A stretch of DNA of 19,909 bases, from contig JBBHKE010000624.1 of the NCBI GenBank assembly GCA_037447655.1, positions 41,542 through 61,450 of the forward strand, in the 5' to 3' direction. Below the pieces are notes generated by a model, which was not told the origin of the DNA, ran no database searches, and saw nothing but the letters and a program-made list of their open reading frames with translations. The position numbers and the translations under genes were made by a program. This document shows positions 17,801 through 19,909 of this stretch, in pieces. This DNA comes from Zygnema cylindricum (lineage: Eukaryota; Streptophyta; Zygnematophyceae; Zygnematales; Zygnemataceae). Within the stretch, counting starts at the first letter, position 1; each line of letters opens with the position of its first letter.

Positions 17801-18202
17801 GGCCAACAGACGTCTTTAAAAAGAGATTGTACATACTCTCATATTATATGTTGACACCTGACGATATTTTATAGACATCCGGAATGATCAGTTGACGACA
17901 AGCTAATTCAGATAGCCCAAAGTAACATTGTACGAACGTGAAGATGAAAACCGCTTTATCAAATGAATTTAACTAACGGGAAGAAAGATGACTCAACACT
18001 TGGACCACAACTACGCAACAAAATTTGTTGGGTGTAAAACACAAATATCGGAGCTTTGTTTTGTTACTAGTTGAATTCTTTTTAGACTGTTTGTTTTTTC
18101 TGCTGTGTAAAATGTAGTAATTGATTCAGGGAGGAATCAGGTGTTGTCTAGATTATAGGAACTGTACTTCTTGTGCGTCACAGTGTTTTAATGATCAGTT
18201 TG

Positions 18203-18220
18203 TCTCTCAGCGCTGAGAGA
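18203..18220. repeat. Perfect 18-bp palindrome
   Basis: TCTCTCAGCGCTGAGAGA equals its own reverse complement, centred on AGCGCT. No function is assigned. It lies between the TATA-like motif and the tandem duplication before the gag relic. Confidence 0.85.
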
Positions 18221-18319
18221 GAGTATATTAGGACTTAATTTTTTTTGTAAAATTTGCAACATGTTTTGTTGATCAGATTGAAAATTTGTTTATTGACCTA
18301 GAAACTATTTATATATGTA

Positions 18320-18543
18320 GATTCGTCTTGTTTCCCTGCCTATATAATTTGCTGTGTCAAATCAAAGTAGCTTGTTTTTGGAGTATTGTGTGGGTGCTTC
18401 TCAAGTTGGAATCATTTCCGAATGATGTATCTCTAGCTTCATCTTGTTTCCCTGTCTATGTGGCTTGTTGTGTCAAACAAAAGTAGCCTATTTTTTTAAT
18501 ATTATGTGGGTGCTTTTGGAGGTGGAGTCATGTCTGAAAATGG
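18320..18543 (+). repeat. 116-bp tandem duplication
   Basis: CTTGTTTCCCTG starts at 18327 and 18443 (period 116). Further matched words are TGTGTCAAA, AAAGTAGC, and GTGGGTGCTT in both units. The copies differ by scattered substitutions and small indels, so the duplication is old. It sits upstream of the gag relic, perhaps in its leader. Confidence 0.85.
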
Positions 18544-18599
18544 ATATGGATATGGTTTGCAGGTTATTGACCCACCCCCACAGATACAATCTTTAATGG

Positions 18600-19290
18600 A
18601 ACAGATTAATTGTACTGGAAGTAAATGTTGAGAGGGTCACTTCGAGGAGCAAAAGTTGATAAATATTGTGGAAGGAACACTCACCAAAACGGATGCTGTT
18701 TTTTGTGGAAAAAGAAGAACGTCCAATGTTCGAATCTCATCAAGCAATCCTTGATAAAAAAACTTGTGATGGCACACATTTGCTTTAACAAAGTTCCTAA
18801 ACTTTGGATAGGTATAGGTAACATGTATCAAAAAAATAATGTGAATCATCAATGATTGGAGCTAGAAGAATTCATGAGTATAGGTATGCTGAAGAAAGTA
18901 TGGCGGAATATTGTCATGGACTACAAATTTTGTTTGTTGAAAATTCTTGTCCAGGACATGATTTTACAAACGCATAGCAAGCTTTTATTCTAATTAGAGG
19001 ATTACCTAAAGGATACGAAAATGTATCAGATCAACAGAAGTTATCACTGAAGGATTGGTGCCTCCCCGTAGTGATTCAGATTATGCTAGATGGGGAGGCT
19101 AAGCAGCTAGCTATAAGATGAGAAAAAGTGTTCAAGCCTTTAGCGCCCAGTTTCAAAAATAAGGTCAATATCCATCATGCAACGTAAATCATAGTGAGTC
19201 ATGGAAAGGTCCTCAACTTTGTTTCTATTGTAGTGTAAAAAAGACACATCTTTCCGATGTGTCCACAATATAAAAAGGCTTCGGAAACAG
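18600..19290 (+). pseudogene. Copia gag remnant with decayed zinc knuckle
   Basis: Gag forms the virus-like particle of the element. Pieces read LIRGLPKGYENVSDQ (about 18990-19035; compare the gag block with LPKSYD), preceded by AEYCHGLQ-like sequence. Then comes a zinc knuckle, CFYC at 19220-19231, a His codon at 19247-19249 and CPQYKKA from 19260. The spacing is one nucleotide longer than CX2CX4HX4C demands, and a one-base indel in the A-run 19237-19242 would explain that. Stops are frequent, so it is dead. The start is uncertain: homology before 18850 is not convincing. Confidence 0.68.
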
Positions 19291-19909
19291 GTACATTCAG
19301 ATCTATATGGGACAACAACCGGGTCTGTATGCACCTTTAGAAATGACCAACTGTTTTTTGCAATGAGACCAAGAACACCACTCAATTCCCCACACAGGAC
19401 GAAGACAAATTTTTGGCGCTAGCGTACGCAATGAAAGGTGCGGAGGAGATTATGGATACAGAGCTTTTGCACATGTGTCGAAATTGAAATTCATATGAGG
19501 AGACACAATATCTCACCAATGAAAATCTACTTTGGAAAATGGTCAAGTGTTAATGCAAACGAAAAAGGAAAGAGCGAAAATTGCAACAGTAGGCACCAGA
19601 GGTGCTCACAATATGCTTAGACTTGATTTGGCCATACATGAAAAAAATAAAAAAAATTGTCAACACCTCTGGTGAAAAATTGTTTCGTATCCCGATGCAA
19701 CTTTTTATTTTAATCTATGGCACAAAAGGCCTCATTAAAGATTAGAAAGGACAATTGACAAAAACACAGTTGAGGAATTAAAAATGAAAACTAAAGCAAA
19801 TTTACATGTTGCTTGAAATATAAAAGTAGGAGATGAAAGGGACAGTAGATAATTTTATTCTAGAAGGCCTCAAAGAAAATATCATATCAGAAGAAAGAAA
19901 ACTGGATGG
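19291..19909 (+). pseudogene. Copia protease and pre-integrase remnant, runs off window
   Basis: Following the zinc knuckle, 19390-19440 (FLALAYAMKGAEE) leads into a protease-like zone: a HMC-containing piece near 19470, then AKIATVGTRGAHNML at about 19576-19617, similar to the protease strand before the VLYVP region. At 19709-19740 NLWHKRPH is the start of the HHCC pre-integrase domain (usual LWHKRLGH), with LERTIDKNTVEELKMKT after it. The catalytic Asp of the protease cannot be identified. The element continues beyond 19909. Its motifs differ from elements A and B. Confidence 0.65.

Noticed and set aside
15420-17900. Endogenous pararetrovirus
   Set aside because: A TATATAAGG motif and broken frames are suggestive only; no movement protein, coat or RT motif and no Met-tRNA primer site could be identified.

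Overview
The window looks like nuclear DNA from a flowering plant, in a gene-poor, AT-rich stretch built from decayed Ty1/copia LTR retrotransposons. The evidence is copia-type pol domains from several families in the order protease, pre-integrase, integrase, reverse transcriptase, RNase H, plus three remnants of a 72-nt leucine-rich-repeat exon with splice signals, as found in plant LRR receptor kinases. I see no intact protein-coding gene, rRNA or complete tRNA. The species cannot be told from the sequence.

Layout. Positions 1-2990 hold a minus-strand copia relic, element A (LTR, RNase H, RT, integrase C-terminus). It is joined head to head near 2990-3005 to a second relic of the same family on the plus strand, element B (about 2995-6745: gag end, protease, integrase, RT, RNase H, 3' LTR). 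Both lack their 5' LTR. Part of the RNase H region of element B is tandemly triplicated. Next come a 72-nt LRR exon remnant (6820-6891), a minisatellite, a copia RNase H fragment (about 7740-8300), AT-rich and polypyrimidine DNA, and an integrase fragment of a different copia family (9827-10700). A second LRR exon (11869-11937, minus) follows, then a third integrase type (12050-12500) and a second copy of the RNase H fragment (12790-13310). A tRNA-like B-box with hairpins lies near 14100-14200, and a third LRR exon at 14891-14962 (minus). The stretch 15420-17400 is unrecognised and locally GC-richer. A strong hairpin sits at 17525-17589 and a 116-bp tandem duplication at 18320-18543. The window ends in a gag, protease and pre-integrase relic of a further copia element, which runs off the right edge.

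Nothing here works together as a functional pathway. All pol pieces carry stops, frameshifts or lost catalytic residues. The most informative signals are structural: the inverted same-family pair, the in-frame triplication of an RNase H segment, the three scattered LRR exons that keep splice sites and 72-nt size, and the hairpin at 17.5 kb.
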